Assembly (NCBI GenBank): GCA_015295945.1
Contig: DVED01000049.1
Location: 38,787-102,786, forward strand
From: Oscillatoriales cyanobacterium M59_W2019_021
GTDB taxonomy: Bacteria; Cyanobacteriota; Cyanobacteriia; Cyanobacteriales; Geitlerinemataceae
DNA length: 64,000 nucleotides
Direction: 5' to 3'
Positions 1-8,473 of this stretch are shown piece after piece. A model generated the notes under the pieces. The model worked only from the letters and a program-made list of their open reading frames with translations. It made no database searches and was not told the origin of the DNA. Numbering within the stretch: position 1 is the first letter of the stretch; each line of letters begins with the position of its first letter. The position numbers were made by a program, and so were the translations under genes.

Positions 1-396
1 TGGGTAACGTATACCGATCCAGAAATTGCCCACGTGGGAATGTACGAACAGGAGGCACGAGAAAAAGGGATCGAAGTCAGTACGATTAAAATCGATTTTA
101 GCAGCGTCGATCGGGCGATCGCCGATGGAGAAGAAGAAGGGTTTGTGAAAATTTTACATCAAAAAGGTAGCGATAAGATTTTGGGTGCGACGATCGTGGC
201 TCGCCATGCCGGAGAAATGATTAGCGAAGTAACAACGGCGATCGTTGGCGGGTTGGGTTTGAGTACCCTATCAACTGTAATTCATCCCTATCCCACTCAA
301 GCAGAAGGAATTAAGAAAGCGGCGGATGCCTATCGCCGTACGTTGTTAACTCCGCGCAGTCAAACGTTATTAGGTTTCTTGACGAAGTTATCTTAA
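1..396 (+). CDS. FAD-dependent pyridine nucleotide-disulfide oxidoreductase, C-terminal fragment (mercuric reductase-like)
   Basis: The reading frame is open from base 1, so the gene begins upstream of the window and only about 131 C-terminal residues are present. They form the dimerisation domain of the class I disulfide oxidoreductase family (mercuric reductase, dihydrolipoamide dehydrogenase, glutathione reductase). Visible marks are the TDPEIAHVG opening and a catalytic-type His in IHPYPTQAEG. The C-terminus lacks the vicinal Cys pair of true MerA, so mercury reduction is not supported. Cyanobacteria commonly carry such MerA-like proteins of uncertain substrate. FAD and active-site disulfide domains lie outside the window. 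Confidence 0.85.
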   Translation, partial: WVTYTDPEIAHVGMYEQEAREKGIEVSTIKIDFSSVDRAIADGEEEGFVKILHQKGSDKILGATIVARHAGEMISEVTTAIVGGLGLSTLSTVIHPYPTQAEGIKKAADAYRRTLLTPRSQTLLGFLTKLS

Positions 397-466
397 TTTT
401 TGACTCAGTATAAGGATTCCGAGGCATCAAAAGATCTCCCTAAATCCCCCCACTGAGTCAGGAGGG

Positions 467-1180
467 TTAGGGGGAAACGACCCGATTTTTATTGGAAATG
501 ACGATTAAAGACCAGTAGGGAACGGCAGCAGGATCGACTTTGGAAATCGGAATAATTTTCTGTTGCGGTTGGGTCGATCGCTCGATATAGTGCGCTCGAT
601 TTAATAAATCTAACTCGGTTAAAATCGTCCGAACTTTGGTAAAATGCCTGCCTAATTTGATAATCACTGCTGCATCGGTAATGGTAAGTCGATCGCGCAA
701 GGTTTCTTCATCTAACGTGGCGGGAATAATAGTCAGGATATCGTTGCGATAGGTCATCGGGACACCGAGCATTGCCGCACTTGCCGTGATGGAAGAAATT
801 CCCGGTACAATTTCGATGGTAAATTTTCCCGACAGTCGATCAAACAAATACATAAATGTACCGTACAACATCGGTTCGCCTTCGCAGAGAACAGCTACAT
901 CTTTCCCGGAAATTAATTGTTGGGAAATTTGCTCGGCAGCGAGATCGTAATCGGGTTGTGAAGATCGATCTATGCTAAAAGGAAATTGTAACGGCAGTTC
1001 GATACAATGATCTGGAATAAACTCAGCAACGATCGCCCGCACAATGCTTTTTCCTCGTTCCGAAATCGGATAAGCAATAACGGGAACCGAGGTTAAAATT
1101 CGATGGGCTTTTAGGGTTAAGAGTTCCGGATCGCCGGGACCAATTCCCAACCCGTACAATCGTCCTGGTGATGTTGTCAA
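467..1180 (-). CDS. cobI: precorrin-2 C20-methyltransferase
   Basis: 237 residues, the usual length for CobI/CbiL. The enzyme uses S-adenosylmethionine to methylate C20 of precorrin-2 (or its cobalt form) in corrin ring synthesis. The tetrapyrrole methylase signature GLGIGPGDPELLTLKA is near residues 11-26, and the second SAM-site motif CEGEPMLYG is near 99-107. Its start overlaps the stop of cobH by 4 bases (ATGA), which implies translational coupling. cobL lies divergently just beyond cobH, so three steps of the pathway are grouped. Sequence alone cannot separate the aerobic (CobI) from the cobalt-early (CbiL) activity. Confidence 0.92.
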   Translation of the reverse strand: MTTSPGRLYGLGIGPGDPELLTLKAHRILTSVPVIAYPISERGKSIVRAIVAEFIPDHCIELPLQFPFSIDRSSQPDYDLAAEQISQQLISGKDVAVLCEGEPMLYGTFMYLFDRLSGKFTIEIVPGISSITASAAMLGVPMTYRNDILTIIPATLDEETLRDRLTITDAAVIIKLGRHFTKVRTILTELDLLNRAHYIERSTQPQQKIIPISKVDPAAVPYWSLIVISNKNRVVSP

Positions 1181-1809
1181 AATTCGCTCTCCTTCGCTAA
1201 AGCATTCACCGCAGCCGCCGCGATCGCGCTGCCCCCTCGCCGTCCGTGCAAGGTCATAAAAGGAACGCCACGACTGTCATTTTCTAGTTCTAACTTCGAT
1301 TCCGCCGCACCAACAAACCCGACGGGAAACCCCAAAATTAACGCGGGTTTTGCTACGCCTGTATCCAAAAGTTCCAATAAATGAAAAAGAGCAGTAGGTG
1401 CGTTGCCAATTGCCACGATTGCACCGTTTAAATCCGGTTGCCAAAGTTCGACTGCTGCCGCCGATCGGGTATTGCTAATTTGCTTGGCTTTTTCAGGAAC
1501 TTCTGGATGATTGAGCGTACAAATGACTTCGTTCTGAACAGGCAATTGATCGCGAATAATGCCGTGTAAAACCATTTGCGAATCGCACAAAATTGGCGCA
1601 CCCTTGGCTAATGCCATTCGTCCGATTTTCACCGCATCCGCCGAAGCCGCTAAATCTTCAACAATATCCGTCATCCCGCAAGCGTGAATCAACCGCACGG
1701 CAATGTTTGCTAAATCGGTCGGCAAGCGATCGAGATTGGCTTGGGAGCGGACGATTGCAAAAGATTTGCGGTAAATTTCATTGCCATCGCGAAGGTAATC
1801 GATCGTCAT
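1177..1809 (-). CDS. cobH: precorrin-8X methylmutase
   Basis: 210 residues, full length for CobH/CbiC. The enzyme moves the C11 methyl group of precorrin-8X to C12, giving hydrogenobyrinate (or the cobalt form). The conserved catalytic His is seen in RLIHACG at residue 42, and the C-terminal GFPVGFVGAAESK motif and Gly-rich GRRGGSAIAAA end are intact. It is the first gene of a two-gene unit with cobI, overlapping it by 4 bases, and is divergent from cobL across only 53 bases, so the two promoters must share that short gap. Confidence 0.93.
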   Translation of the reverse strand: MTIDYLRDGNEIYRKSFAIVRSQANLDRLPTDLANIAVRLIHACGMTDIVEDLAASADAVKIGRMALAKGAPILCDSQMVLHGIIRDQLPVQNEVICTLNHPEVPEKAKQISNTRSAAAVELWQPDLNGAIVAIGNAPTALFHLLELLDTGVAKPALILGFPVGFVGAAESKLELENDSRGVPFMTLHGRRGGSAIAAAAVNALAKESEF

Positions 1810-1862
1810 AGCATAGACAATAGAATCGGACGTTGTAAGTAAGATTGTAGGAGAATCGGGGT

Positions 1863-3080
1863 TTGGGAAAGTGGCTGTCGATCGTGGGGATAGGGGAGGA
1901 TGGATTGGCGGGAGTGAATCCGGTGGGGCGATCGCTGGTCGATCGTGCCGAAGTCATCGTTGGGGGAGAACGCCATTTAGCCATGTTACCCCCAGGCGAT
2001 CGTCGGGAACAACTGATTTGGACTTCTCCCATTGAAGAATCGGTGAACGAGATTTTGCGCCGTCGAGGGCAGGCCGTGTGCGTTCTAGCAAGCGGAGATC
2101 CCATGTGTTACGGCATTGGCGTCACCTTCACCCGCCGCCTTCCGATAACAGAAATGACGATCGTCCCTTCGCCTTCGACCTTCAGTTTAGCCTGCGCCCG
2201 GTTGGGGTGGTCCCTGGCGGAGGTAGAAACCCTGAGTTTGTGCGGTCGCAATCCGGCACTGTTGAATGCCGTGTTGTATCCCGAGGCGCGATTGTTGGTC
2301 TTGAGTGCCGATCGCCGCACGCCGTCAACGGTGGCTCAAATCCTCACGCAGCAAGGGTTTGGCGATAGTCAGATAACCGTTCTCGAGCGCATGGGGGGGG
2401 ACGCAGAACGAATTATTGAGGGGGTGGCATCGGCTTGGCAGGCGGCGGATATTGCCGATTTGAACGCGATCGCCATTCGCTGCATCCCCAGCACTTCCCC
2501 CCGTTTCTCCCCAACCCGCCTTCCCGGACTTCCCGACAGTGCCTACCACCACGACGGACAACTCACCAAACGCGAGGTTCGTGCCGTCACCCTGTCCGCA
2601 CTCGCACCGCTCCCCGGACAACTGTTGTGGGACGTGGGTGCGGGATGCGGTTCTGTGGGGATCGAATGGATGCGAACCCATCCCAGGAATCGGGCGATCG
2701 CGATCGAACCCCATCCCCAACGCTTACAATATATTGCCGACAATGCCACCGCCTTGGGAACGCCAAATTTACAAATTATCCCAGGAGAAGCACCTGCGGC
2801 ACTGCAAGAGTTACCGTCACCGGACGCAATTTTTATCGGTGGCGGATCGACCGTACCGGGGGTATTAGAAACCTGCTGGCAAATTTTACTGCCGGGGGGA
2901 CGGTTGGTCGCCAATGCCGTGACGATCGAAAGCGAACGCCTCCTCCTGGAATGGCGCGATCGAGTGGGGGGAGAACTCACCCGCATTGCTATCCAACGCG
3001 CCGAACCCGTGGGCAAATTTTGGGGGTGGAAAGCCATGGCTCCCGTGACGCAATGGGTTGTTGTCAAGTCTGCGCGATAG
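1863..3080 (+). CDS. cobL: bifunctional precorrin-6Y C5,15-methyltransferase (decarboxylating)
   Basis: 405 residues with two domains, as in fused CobL. The N-terminal CbiE half (about 1-200) is a tetrapyrrole methylase with VGIGEDGLAGV and ASGDPMCYG motifs. The C-terminal CbiT half (about 230-405) is a Rossmann methyltransferase with LLWDVGAGCGSVG near residue 256. Together they methylate C5 and C15 of precorrin-6B and decarboxylate the C12 acetate. The start chosen is TTG, because the conserved first strand (LSIVGIG) follows at once and no ATG lies nearby upstream in frame. It is divergent from cobH-cobI. Confidence 0.92.
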   Translation: MGKWLSIVGIGEDGLAGVNPVGRSLVDRAEVIVGGERHLAMLPPGDRREQLIWTSPIEESVNEILRRRGQAVCVLASGDPMCYGIGVTFTRRLPITEMTIVPSPSTFSLACARLGWSLAEVETLSLCGRNPALLNAVLYPEARLLVLSADRRTPSTVAQILTQQGFGDSQITVLERMGGDAERIIEGVASAWQAADIADLNAIAIRCIPSTSPRFSPTRLPGLPDSAYHHDGQLTKREVRAVTLSALAPLPGQLLWDVGAGCGSVGIEWMRTHPRNRAIAIEPHPQRLQYIADNATALGTPNLQIIPGEAPAALQELPSPDAIFIGGGSTVPGVLETCWQILLPGGRLVANAVTIESERLLLEWRDRVGGELTRIAIQRAEPVGKFWGWKAMAPVTQWVVVKSAR

Positions 3081-3144
3081 CGACTAGCCAACACCCATAT
3101 AATGAGAGAATCGATGGGGTTGCATCGCAGACAGGGAATGTAGC

Positions 3145-4356
3145 GTGCCAAAAGAAAAAACGAAAGTCGATCGAAAAGTTTCTAGCGCTCAGGCGGTTAT
3201 CGGCGCGATCGTCCTGCTGGCGGGGGTCGGGGTAGCAATCGTCGGCGATCGGCTGTGGCTCGCTCGCTTCTCCCAAACGCCGGTTGAGAAAACCGATCCG
3301 GCAACTGCACCCACCCCATCGCAGTCGATCGCACCCACATTGCCGTTGCTATCCCAGGTCGATTGGGGCAATTTCATCGTCGATGCCGTAGAGCGCGTTA
3401 AACCCGCCGTCGTCCGCATCGATTCAGTCAGGACGGTGTTACAGCGGCAAAGCCCGTTCGGCTTTTTTCCGCCCGGATTCGGACAGCCTCAAGAGCGGGT
3501 CGAACGGGGGACGGGTTCCGGTTTTATCATCAATGCCAACGGTCAAATTCTCACCAACGCTCATGTGGTTGAAGGGACGCAGCAGGTGCGCGTAGCGCTG
3601 TCCGACGGTCGCAGTTTTGAGGGTCGGGTACTGGGCAGCGATCCGCTGACCGATGTTGCCGTGGTCAAAATCGAGGCAACGGATTTACCGACAGTTGCCA
3701 TCGGGGATTCGGGCGACTTGCAACCGGGAGAATGGGCGATCGCCATCGGCAACCCCCTGGGACTCGATAGTACGGTGACGGCGGGCATTATCAGCGCTAC
3801 CGGGCGATCGAGTTCCGATGTCGGCGTGCCGGATAAGCGGGTGGGTTTCATTCAAACCGATGCGGCGATCAATCCCGGTAATTCCGGCGGTCCGTTACTC
3901 AATGCAGCGGGTGAAGCCATCGGCATGAATACGGCAATTATCAGTAACGCGCAGGGACTGGGCTTTGCTATTCCCATCGAAACGGCTCAGCGGGTTGCCG
4001 AACAATTGATCGCTACGGGAAAAGCCCAACATCCCTATTTGGGCGTTCAGATGGTGACGCTGACACCGGAAACTCGAGAGCAAATTATCGGTCAGTTGGG
4101 TTTGCAAATCCAGATCGCGGTCGATCGCGGGGTGTTGGCGATCGCCATTATTCCCAACTCCCCCGCCGCCGCCGCCGGATTTCAACCGGGGGACGTGATT
4201 CAAAAAATGGGCGATCGCGAAGTCTTAACCACCGAAAACGTTCAGGAAATCGTGCAAGTTAGCCCCATTGGAACGCCGCTTTCCGTCGAAGTCAATCGCC
4301 AAGGAAAAACCGTCATTCTCCAAGTCACGCCCGCAGAAATGCCAGTGCCGCAGTGA
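3145..4356 (+). CDS. HtrA/Deg-family serine protease (first of two)
   Basis: 403 residues. An N-terminal hydrophobic helix (about 18-35) works as signal or membrane anchor and is followed by a Pro/Ser linker. The trypsin-like domain shows the full triad: His in LTNAHVVEG (about 138), Asp in DPLTDVAVVKI (about 170) and Ser in INPGNSGGPL (about 246). One PDZ domain follows (about 300-395). Cyanobacteria usually have three paralogues (HtrA, HhoA, HhoB) degrading damaged envelope or thylakoid-lumen proteins; which one this is cannot be decided from sequence alone. The start is GTG at 3145. It lies 64 bases after cobL and may be transcribed with it. A paralogue is at 54378-55601. Confidence 0.92.
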   Translation: MPKEKTKVDRKVSSAQAVIGAIVLLAGVGVAIVGDRLWLARFSQTPVEKTDPATAPTPSQSIAPTLPLLSQVDWGNFIVDAVERVKPAVVRIDSVRTVLQRQSPFGFFPPGFGQPQERVERGTGSGFIINANGQILTNAHVVEGTQQVRVALSDGRSFEGRVLGSDPLTDVAVVKIEATDLPTVAIGDSGDLQPGEWAIAIGNPLGLDSTVTAGIISATGRSSSDVGVPDKRVGFIQTDAAINPGNSGGPLLNAAGEAIGMNTAIISNAQGLGFAIPIETAQRVAEQLIATGKAQHPYLGVQMVTLTPETREQIIGQLGLQIQIAVDRGVLAIAIIPNSPAAAAGFQPGDVIQKMGDREVLTTENVQEIVQVSPIGTPLSVEVNRQGKTVILQVTPAEMPVPQ

Positions 4357-4382
4357 GTTTATAGCAAAAGGTAGAAGCTTGA

Positions 4383-4458
4383 GGGCAGGGGGAGCGGGGG
4401 GAGCTTTCTTGAGCAGGGGGAGAAAACAGCGACCAATTACCCATTACCCATTACCAAC
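4383..4458. repeat. intergenic short tandem repeats (polypurine AGGGGG type and CCCATTA heptamers)
   Basis: The gap between the convergent htrA-like and glycosyltransferase genes holds degenerate GGGGGAGC units and then two to three copies of the heptamer CCCATTA. The same two repeat families recur in many other gaps of this window. No coding potential is supported here. Confidence 0.7.
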
Positions 4459-4520
4459 CCCAAATGACTAGTGACCAGTGACAAATGACCCATTCGCGAT
4501 CGTCTGTGGCAGTCGGAGAT

Positions 4521-6230
4521 CTAGCTGCGATGCGTCAATCGTAAAATATCAAATTTCACTAAATAGACGATCGTGCGGTAAATTCGATGGGGATGGGAAG
4601 ACGGCGATCGCCCTAGCTGTCGTACGATCTCTGCCACGGAACGAGAACCCCCTTCGCCGATCGCCTCGAGAATGGCTTCGAGGTCTTCCTCCCCAACGCG
4701 CAAACCTGCTCCCACTTGATTCATCGCAAACGCGCCCAGTTGCCGTCGCGCTTCCGGTGCTGCCATTGCCCCCCAACTCACTTGCCGATCGTCGGTTAAC
4801 GTGTGAGTGGGGTAATGAGAAAAGAGCCGCAACGGATCGTCGGCTAAGGGATAGGGCGAGCGATCCTGCGGACGAGACACCGTAGGGACACCGCGCGATC
4901 TGCCTGCTGTGTCGCCGCACGAACGCACCTGCGCCAACTCCGCCCACAACGCCTCGTAAGCCGCGATAACCCCCTGCCAATCGTAAACCTCTCGCGCCCT
5001 CCGGCGTCCGTTTTCTCCCATTTGCTGCCGCAACTCGGCATTCTCCACCAACACCTTTAACGCTTGGGTACAAGCTTCCACATCCACCGCCGTCAGGCTA
5101 GCGGTGTGACCGATATAGGTGCTGTAATTCAGGCTGCCCTCAAAATGCTGCAAACCCAGTTCTAAGGCGCATCCCGGCGGCGGTAACAGCGTGGGAACTC
5201 TGAAGCCGTCGATGCCGTGACGCACCGATTCTTTGTACCCGTTCCAGTCGGAAACAACGACCGGAAGACCCGCCGCCATGGCTTCGATAGGAACCAATCC
5301 GAAAGTTTCTTGAATGTTATCGGCGAGGGAGATCAAAATATCGGCAGCATACCAAATCGATCGGCGAAGATCTGGCTGTCGTCCGTCAAGAAACCCAACT
5401 CGTACCGAAGGACAAAATGCCGCCGCCGTTTGCTTAAACGCCGCTTCGTGTTCGGGAAATTCAAACCAACCCGATTGAATTAAATAGAGGGGTTGGCGGG
5501 TCGATTGCGCCACCCGTTCCAACGCCAAATACATAGGAACTGGATGCGCCTTGGCGTGAGCGATTAAGCGTCCCACAAATAAGACAACGATCGCCTCTGG
5601 AGGAATGCCCAACCGCTGCCGCCACTGATGGCGAACTCTTTGCGCCTCCTCTCCGGACAAAAACGCCTCGCAGTCTACTCCCAACGGAATCACGGGTAAT
5701 TGGATCTCGGTATGCGGCGTTCCCCCGATACGCTGAGCTAAATAGTCTCCCCAACGCTCTAACAGCGATTCCATCCAGGTTTTCACCGCATTGGAGGTAC
5801 AGACGATCGCATCCCACGGCTGAAACGGCGCGATAAAGAGATCCCCCACCGCCTGCATCACCGCCGTACTCGCCGTGGTGTGGGTAACGCCGCACAAACT
5901 GTACGATCGCGGATCGCCGTACTGACGCTGCCACGCCAACGGCGATAATCCCGGACTGGGAAAATACAGCGTCCCCGCCTCGGTTAACGCTTGGGGTTGG
6001 TGTAACGGCAACCACCGCACCGCACGGGGACGAGGCATCCACGGTTCGATCCGACGGCAAAAATCCTGAAACTCTCCCCGAGTAGCCGCTTGGCAATACA
6101 AATGCTCCGCCGTCCCGTAGCGAACCAACCCCTTCAGGAATCCTTCCCCAGCCGCCTGACGACCGAGCAAACGTTGCCCTCCGGTATCGTAACCCTCTCG
6201 GTTGTAGTAAATCGCCGCCGTCGTTCCCAT
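4521..6230 (-). CDS. family 4 glycosyltransferase with a C-terminal extension
   Basis: 569 residues. A GT-B fold of the GT4 (group 1) type: the N-terminal half includes a stretch like the acceptor-side domain (IVCTSNAVKTWMESLL), and the C-terminal half begins near VVLFVGRLIAHAKAHP. The nucleotide-sugar site is visible as ETFGLVPIEAMAAGLPVVVSDWNG. Sugar donor and acceptor are unknown. After about residue 430 there is an extra 140-residue region, first low complexity and then a helical segment (SVAEIVRQLG...RIYRTIVYLVKFDILRL) that resembles a winged helix. It lies 42 bases downstream of the sucD-like gene in the same direction, with heptamer repeats between them. Confidence 0.85.
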   Translation of the reverse strand: MGTTAAIYYNREGYDTGGQRLLGRQAAGEGFLKGLVRYGTAEHLYCQAATRGEFQDFCRRIEPWMPRPRAVRWLPLHQPQALTEAGTLYFPSPGLSPLAWQRQYGDPRSYSLCGVTHTTASTAVMQAVGDLFIAPFQPWDAIVCTSNAVKTWMESLLERWGDYLAQRIGGTPHTEIQLPVIPLGVDCEAFLSGEEAQRVRHQWRQRLGIPPEAIVVLFVGRLIAHAKAHPVPMYLALERVAQSTRQPLYLIQSGWFEFPEHEAAFKQTAAAFCPSVRVGFLDGRQPDLRRSIWYAADILISLADNIQETFGLVPIEAMAAGLPVVVSDWNGYKESVRHGIDGFRVPTLLPPPGCALELGLQHFEGSLNYSTYIGHTASLTAVDVEACTQALKVLVENAELRQQMGENGRRRAREVYDWQGVIAAYEALWAELAQVRSCGDTAGRSRGVPTVSRPQDRSPYPLADDPLRLFSHYPTHTLTDDRQVSWGAMAAPEARRQLGAFAMNQVGAGLRVGEEDLEAILEAIGEGGSRSVAEIVRQLGRSPSSHPHRIYRTIVYLVKFDILRLTHRS

Positions 6231-6245
6231 GTTTCAGTATTCAGT

Positions 6246-6276
6246 GACCCATTACCCATTACCCATTACCCATTAC
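6246..6276. repeat. CCCATTA heptamer array, four copies
   Basis: Four head-to-tail copies of the 7-base unit CCCATTA sit in the short gap between the sucD-like gene and the glycosyltransferase gene. This matches the short tandemly repeated sequences known from cyanobacteria. Confidence 0.85.
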
Positions 6277-7190
6277 TTAATGACCTTCTTCAATAATTTC
6301 GGAATATCCCAAGGTCGTTCGGCAATGGGGATGTTGGCTTTTCGCAAAGCTTCGATTTTACGTTGGGCGGTTCCGGTATCGATATCCAGGAGGGGATCGC
6401 TGGGATCGTTCTGCGTGCCGCTGATGTGGGCGGTGACGATCGCTCCGGCGTGTCCCAGTCGTTTGCCTTTGGGAGCAAAACAGCCAGCCACGTAAGCAAT
6501 AACGGGTTTGTCGATCGCCTCGTCGATGTATTGGGCGGCAATTTCTTCGCTGTCGCCGCCAATTTCACCCACCAATACGATCGCCTCCGTTTCCTCATCT
6601 TCGTCTAAAATTTGCAACCACTGGGGAAACGAGGAACCCACGATCGCATCGCTGCCGATGCCGACGACGATCGACTGTCCGAACCCGTCCAGAGTGAGAG
6701 ATCGGGCTATTTCGTAGGTGAGCGTCCCGCTGCGACTGATGATACCCACCTTCCCCGGCGTGCAAAATTCGGGGGGGTACGTTCCTAGTAAAGCTTTGCC
6801 GGGAAAGATAATTCCCGGCGTATTCGGACCGACCACCAACACGTCCTTATCTTCCGCCTTGCGCAGCAATTGCACGACATCGAGAGGGGGTACGCCTTCG
6901 GTGAGGAGAATCAGTTGGCGAATCCCGGCATCGATCGACTCTAGTGCCGCATCTAGCACCAGATACGGATGCACGCAAATTATCGCCACCTCGATCGTTC
7001 CGACCGCCTTTTGGGCTAATTCCACCATATCGAAAATGGGGATATCGTCGAGCTTTTGTCCTCCTTTGCCGGGACTGACACCCGCGACGATGTTGGTTCC
7101 GCATTGCTTCATTAAAGGTGCGTAGGTAGACCCTAACGGTTGGGTAATCCCGTAGATTAAAACTTTGGTCTTTGACGTAAAATTTGGCAT
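6273..7190 (-). CDS. sucD: succinate-CoA ligase alpha subunit (SucD-like)
   Basis: 305 residues, near the usual 290 for SucD. The N-terminal CoA-binding Rossmann domain (about 8-125) is followed by the ligase domain with the phosphorylated-type His in RLGHAGAI (about residue 247). In the family this subunit, with SucC, interconverts succinyl-CoA and succinate with nucleotide phosphorylation. The usual NCPG motif that contacts CoA reads NTPG here (Thr at about 124). No sucC lies in the window, so partner and reaction are inferred only. The start ATG is well placed before the conserved KVLIYGITQPLGS strand. Confidence 0.8.
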   Translation of the reverse strand: MPNFTSKTKVLIYGITQPLGSTYAPLMKQCGTNIVAGVSPGKGGQKLDDIPIFDMVELAQKAVGTIEVAIICVHPYLVLDAALESIDAGIRQLILLTEGVPPLDVVQLLRKAEDKDVLVVGPNTPGIIFPGKALLGTYPPEFCTPGKVGIISRSGTLTYEIARSLTLDGFGQSIVVGIGSDAIVGSSFPQWLQILDEDEETEAIVLVGEIGGDSEEIAAQYIDEAIDKPVIAYVAGCFAPKGKRLGHAGAIVTAHISGTQNDPSDPLLDIDTGTAQRKIEALRKANIPIAERPWDIPKLLKKVIK

Positions 7191-7317
7191 GGGAGATGGT
7201 CGATCGGGTCAAAAGATCTCATCTTAGCTTAACCCGATCTCAGCCCCGCGCTCTATTGGATAGCCCGAAAAATCATTTGCTATCCTACTCCTGGAATGCT
7301 TGAGGAGACGAGGGTGA

Positions 7318-7378
7318 GGCGGTGAGGGGAAGGGAGCAGGGGGAGCAGGGGAGGCAGGGGGAGCAGGGGAAGAAGAAG
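7318..7378. repeat. polypurine GGGGGAGCA repeat tract
   Basis: Degenerate copies of a roughly 9-base purine unit (GGGGGAGCA and variants) run up to about 25 bases before the aldo/keto reductase start. The tract is strand-asymmetric and fills the space where a promoter or leader would be expected. The same unit recurs at 17183, 56080 (complement) and elsewhere. Confidence 0.75.
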
Positions 7379-7404
7379 TTTGCTAATGACGAATGACACA
7401 TTCC

Positions 7405-8442
7405 ATGCAATACAAACAACTCGGTAACAGCGATTTAACAGTTTCGGAAATCTGCTTGGGAACGATGACGTTCGGGCAGCAAAATTCGTTAGAGGAAGCC
7501 TGCGGGCAACTCGATTTTGCTGTTGATCGCGGGGTGAATTTCATCGATGCGGCGGAGATGTATCCGGTTCCGGCGCGGGCAGAAACTTACGGGAAAACGG
7601 AAGAATATATCGGTCGGTGGCTATCGGGAAAACCGCGCGATCGTTTCGTTATCGCCACCAAAATCGCCGGACCGACGCGGAGTATGCCGTGGATTCGCAG
7701 TGCCGATCGCCAAGTCGATCGCCCCAATATCGAACGTGCCGTCGAAGATAGCCTCAAACGGTTGCAAACCGATTACATCGATCTCTATCAAATTCACTGG
7801 CCCGATCGTTACGTTCCCCTCTTTGGGGGCGATAAATACGACCCCAAAAACGAACGAAAAACGGTCTCGATTCAAGAGCAGTTAATGGTTTTTGCTGAGT
7901 TAATTGAAGCGGGAAAAATTCGTTATTTAGGATTGAGTAACGAAACCCCTTGGGGAGTCTGTCAGTTTTGCCATCTAGCCGATCGATTGGGACTGCCGAG
8001 AATTGTTTCGATTCAAAATGCCTACCACCTCCTCAACCGCGAATTTGAAATTGCCCTCGCCGAAACCTGCCATTTAGAAAAAGTCGGGTTGCTGGCTTAC
8101 AGTCCTCTCGCTTTTGGCTTTCTCACGGGGAAATATCAACAGGAAACCCCTCCCAATTCCAGAATTGGACTGTTTCCCATGTTTGGGGGTCGGTATAAAA
8201 AGCCTTACGTGCAAGAAACGTTGGACGCTTATCTTAACATCGCTCGGAAATATGACTTAATTCCGGCACAAATGGCTTTAGCTTTTGTGCGATCGCGCTG
8301 GTTCGTCACCAGTACCATTATTGGGGCAACAAATTTAGAACAACTCGAAGAAAATTTGTCAAGTCTTAAGGTCGAATTAAGCGAAGAAATCCTCAAAGAG
8401 ATTAATGAGATTCACGCCCAACATCCCAACCCAACTCCTTAA
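7405..8442 (+). CDS. aldo/keto reductase (Tas-like)
   Basis: 345 residues from the second in-frame ATG. That start is preferred because MQYKQLGNSDLTVSEI is the usual family beginning and the ATG 12 bases upstream lies in repeat-derived sequence. The catalytic tetrad is visible: Asp48 and Tyr53 (NFIDAAEMY), Lys86 (VIATK) and His131 (DLYQIHW). The length and the AEMYPVPARAETYGKTEEYIG region match the Tas branch, an NADPH-dependent TIM-barrel oxidoreductase of poorly known substrate. It is a single gene. Confidence 0.92.
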   Translation: MQYKQLGNSDLTVSEICLGTMTFGQQNSLEEACGQLDFAVDRGVNFIDAAEMYPVPARAETYGKTEEYIGRWLSGKPRDRFVIATKIAGPTRSMPWIRSADRQVDRPNIERAVEDSLKRLQTDYIDLYQIHWPDRYVPLFGGDKYDPKNERKTVSIQEQLMVFAELIEAGKIRYLGLSNETPWGVCQFCHLADRLGLPRIVSIQNAYHLLNREFEIALAETCHLEKVGLLAYSPLAFGFLTGKYQQETPPNSRIGLFPMFGGRYKKPYVQETLDAYLNIARKYDLIPAQMALAFVRSRWFVTSTIIGATNLEQLEENLSSLKVELSEEILKEINEIHAQHPNPTP

Positions 8443-8473
8443 TTCAAATAAGGAACAGATTTAAAATTGTGGG

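Noticed and set aside
1810..1862. Possible cobalamin riboswitch between cobH and cobL
   Set aside because: Only 53 bases are available and no B12-box-like conserved core is visible.
4478..4885. Open frame opposite the end of the GT4 gene
   Set aside because: No start signal or domain; the glycosyltransferase frame continues through it with sensible sequence.
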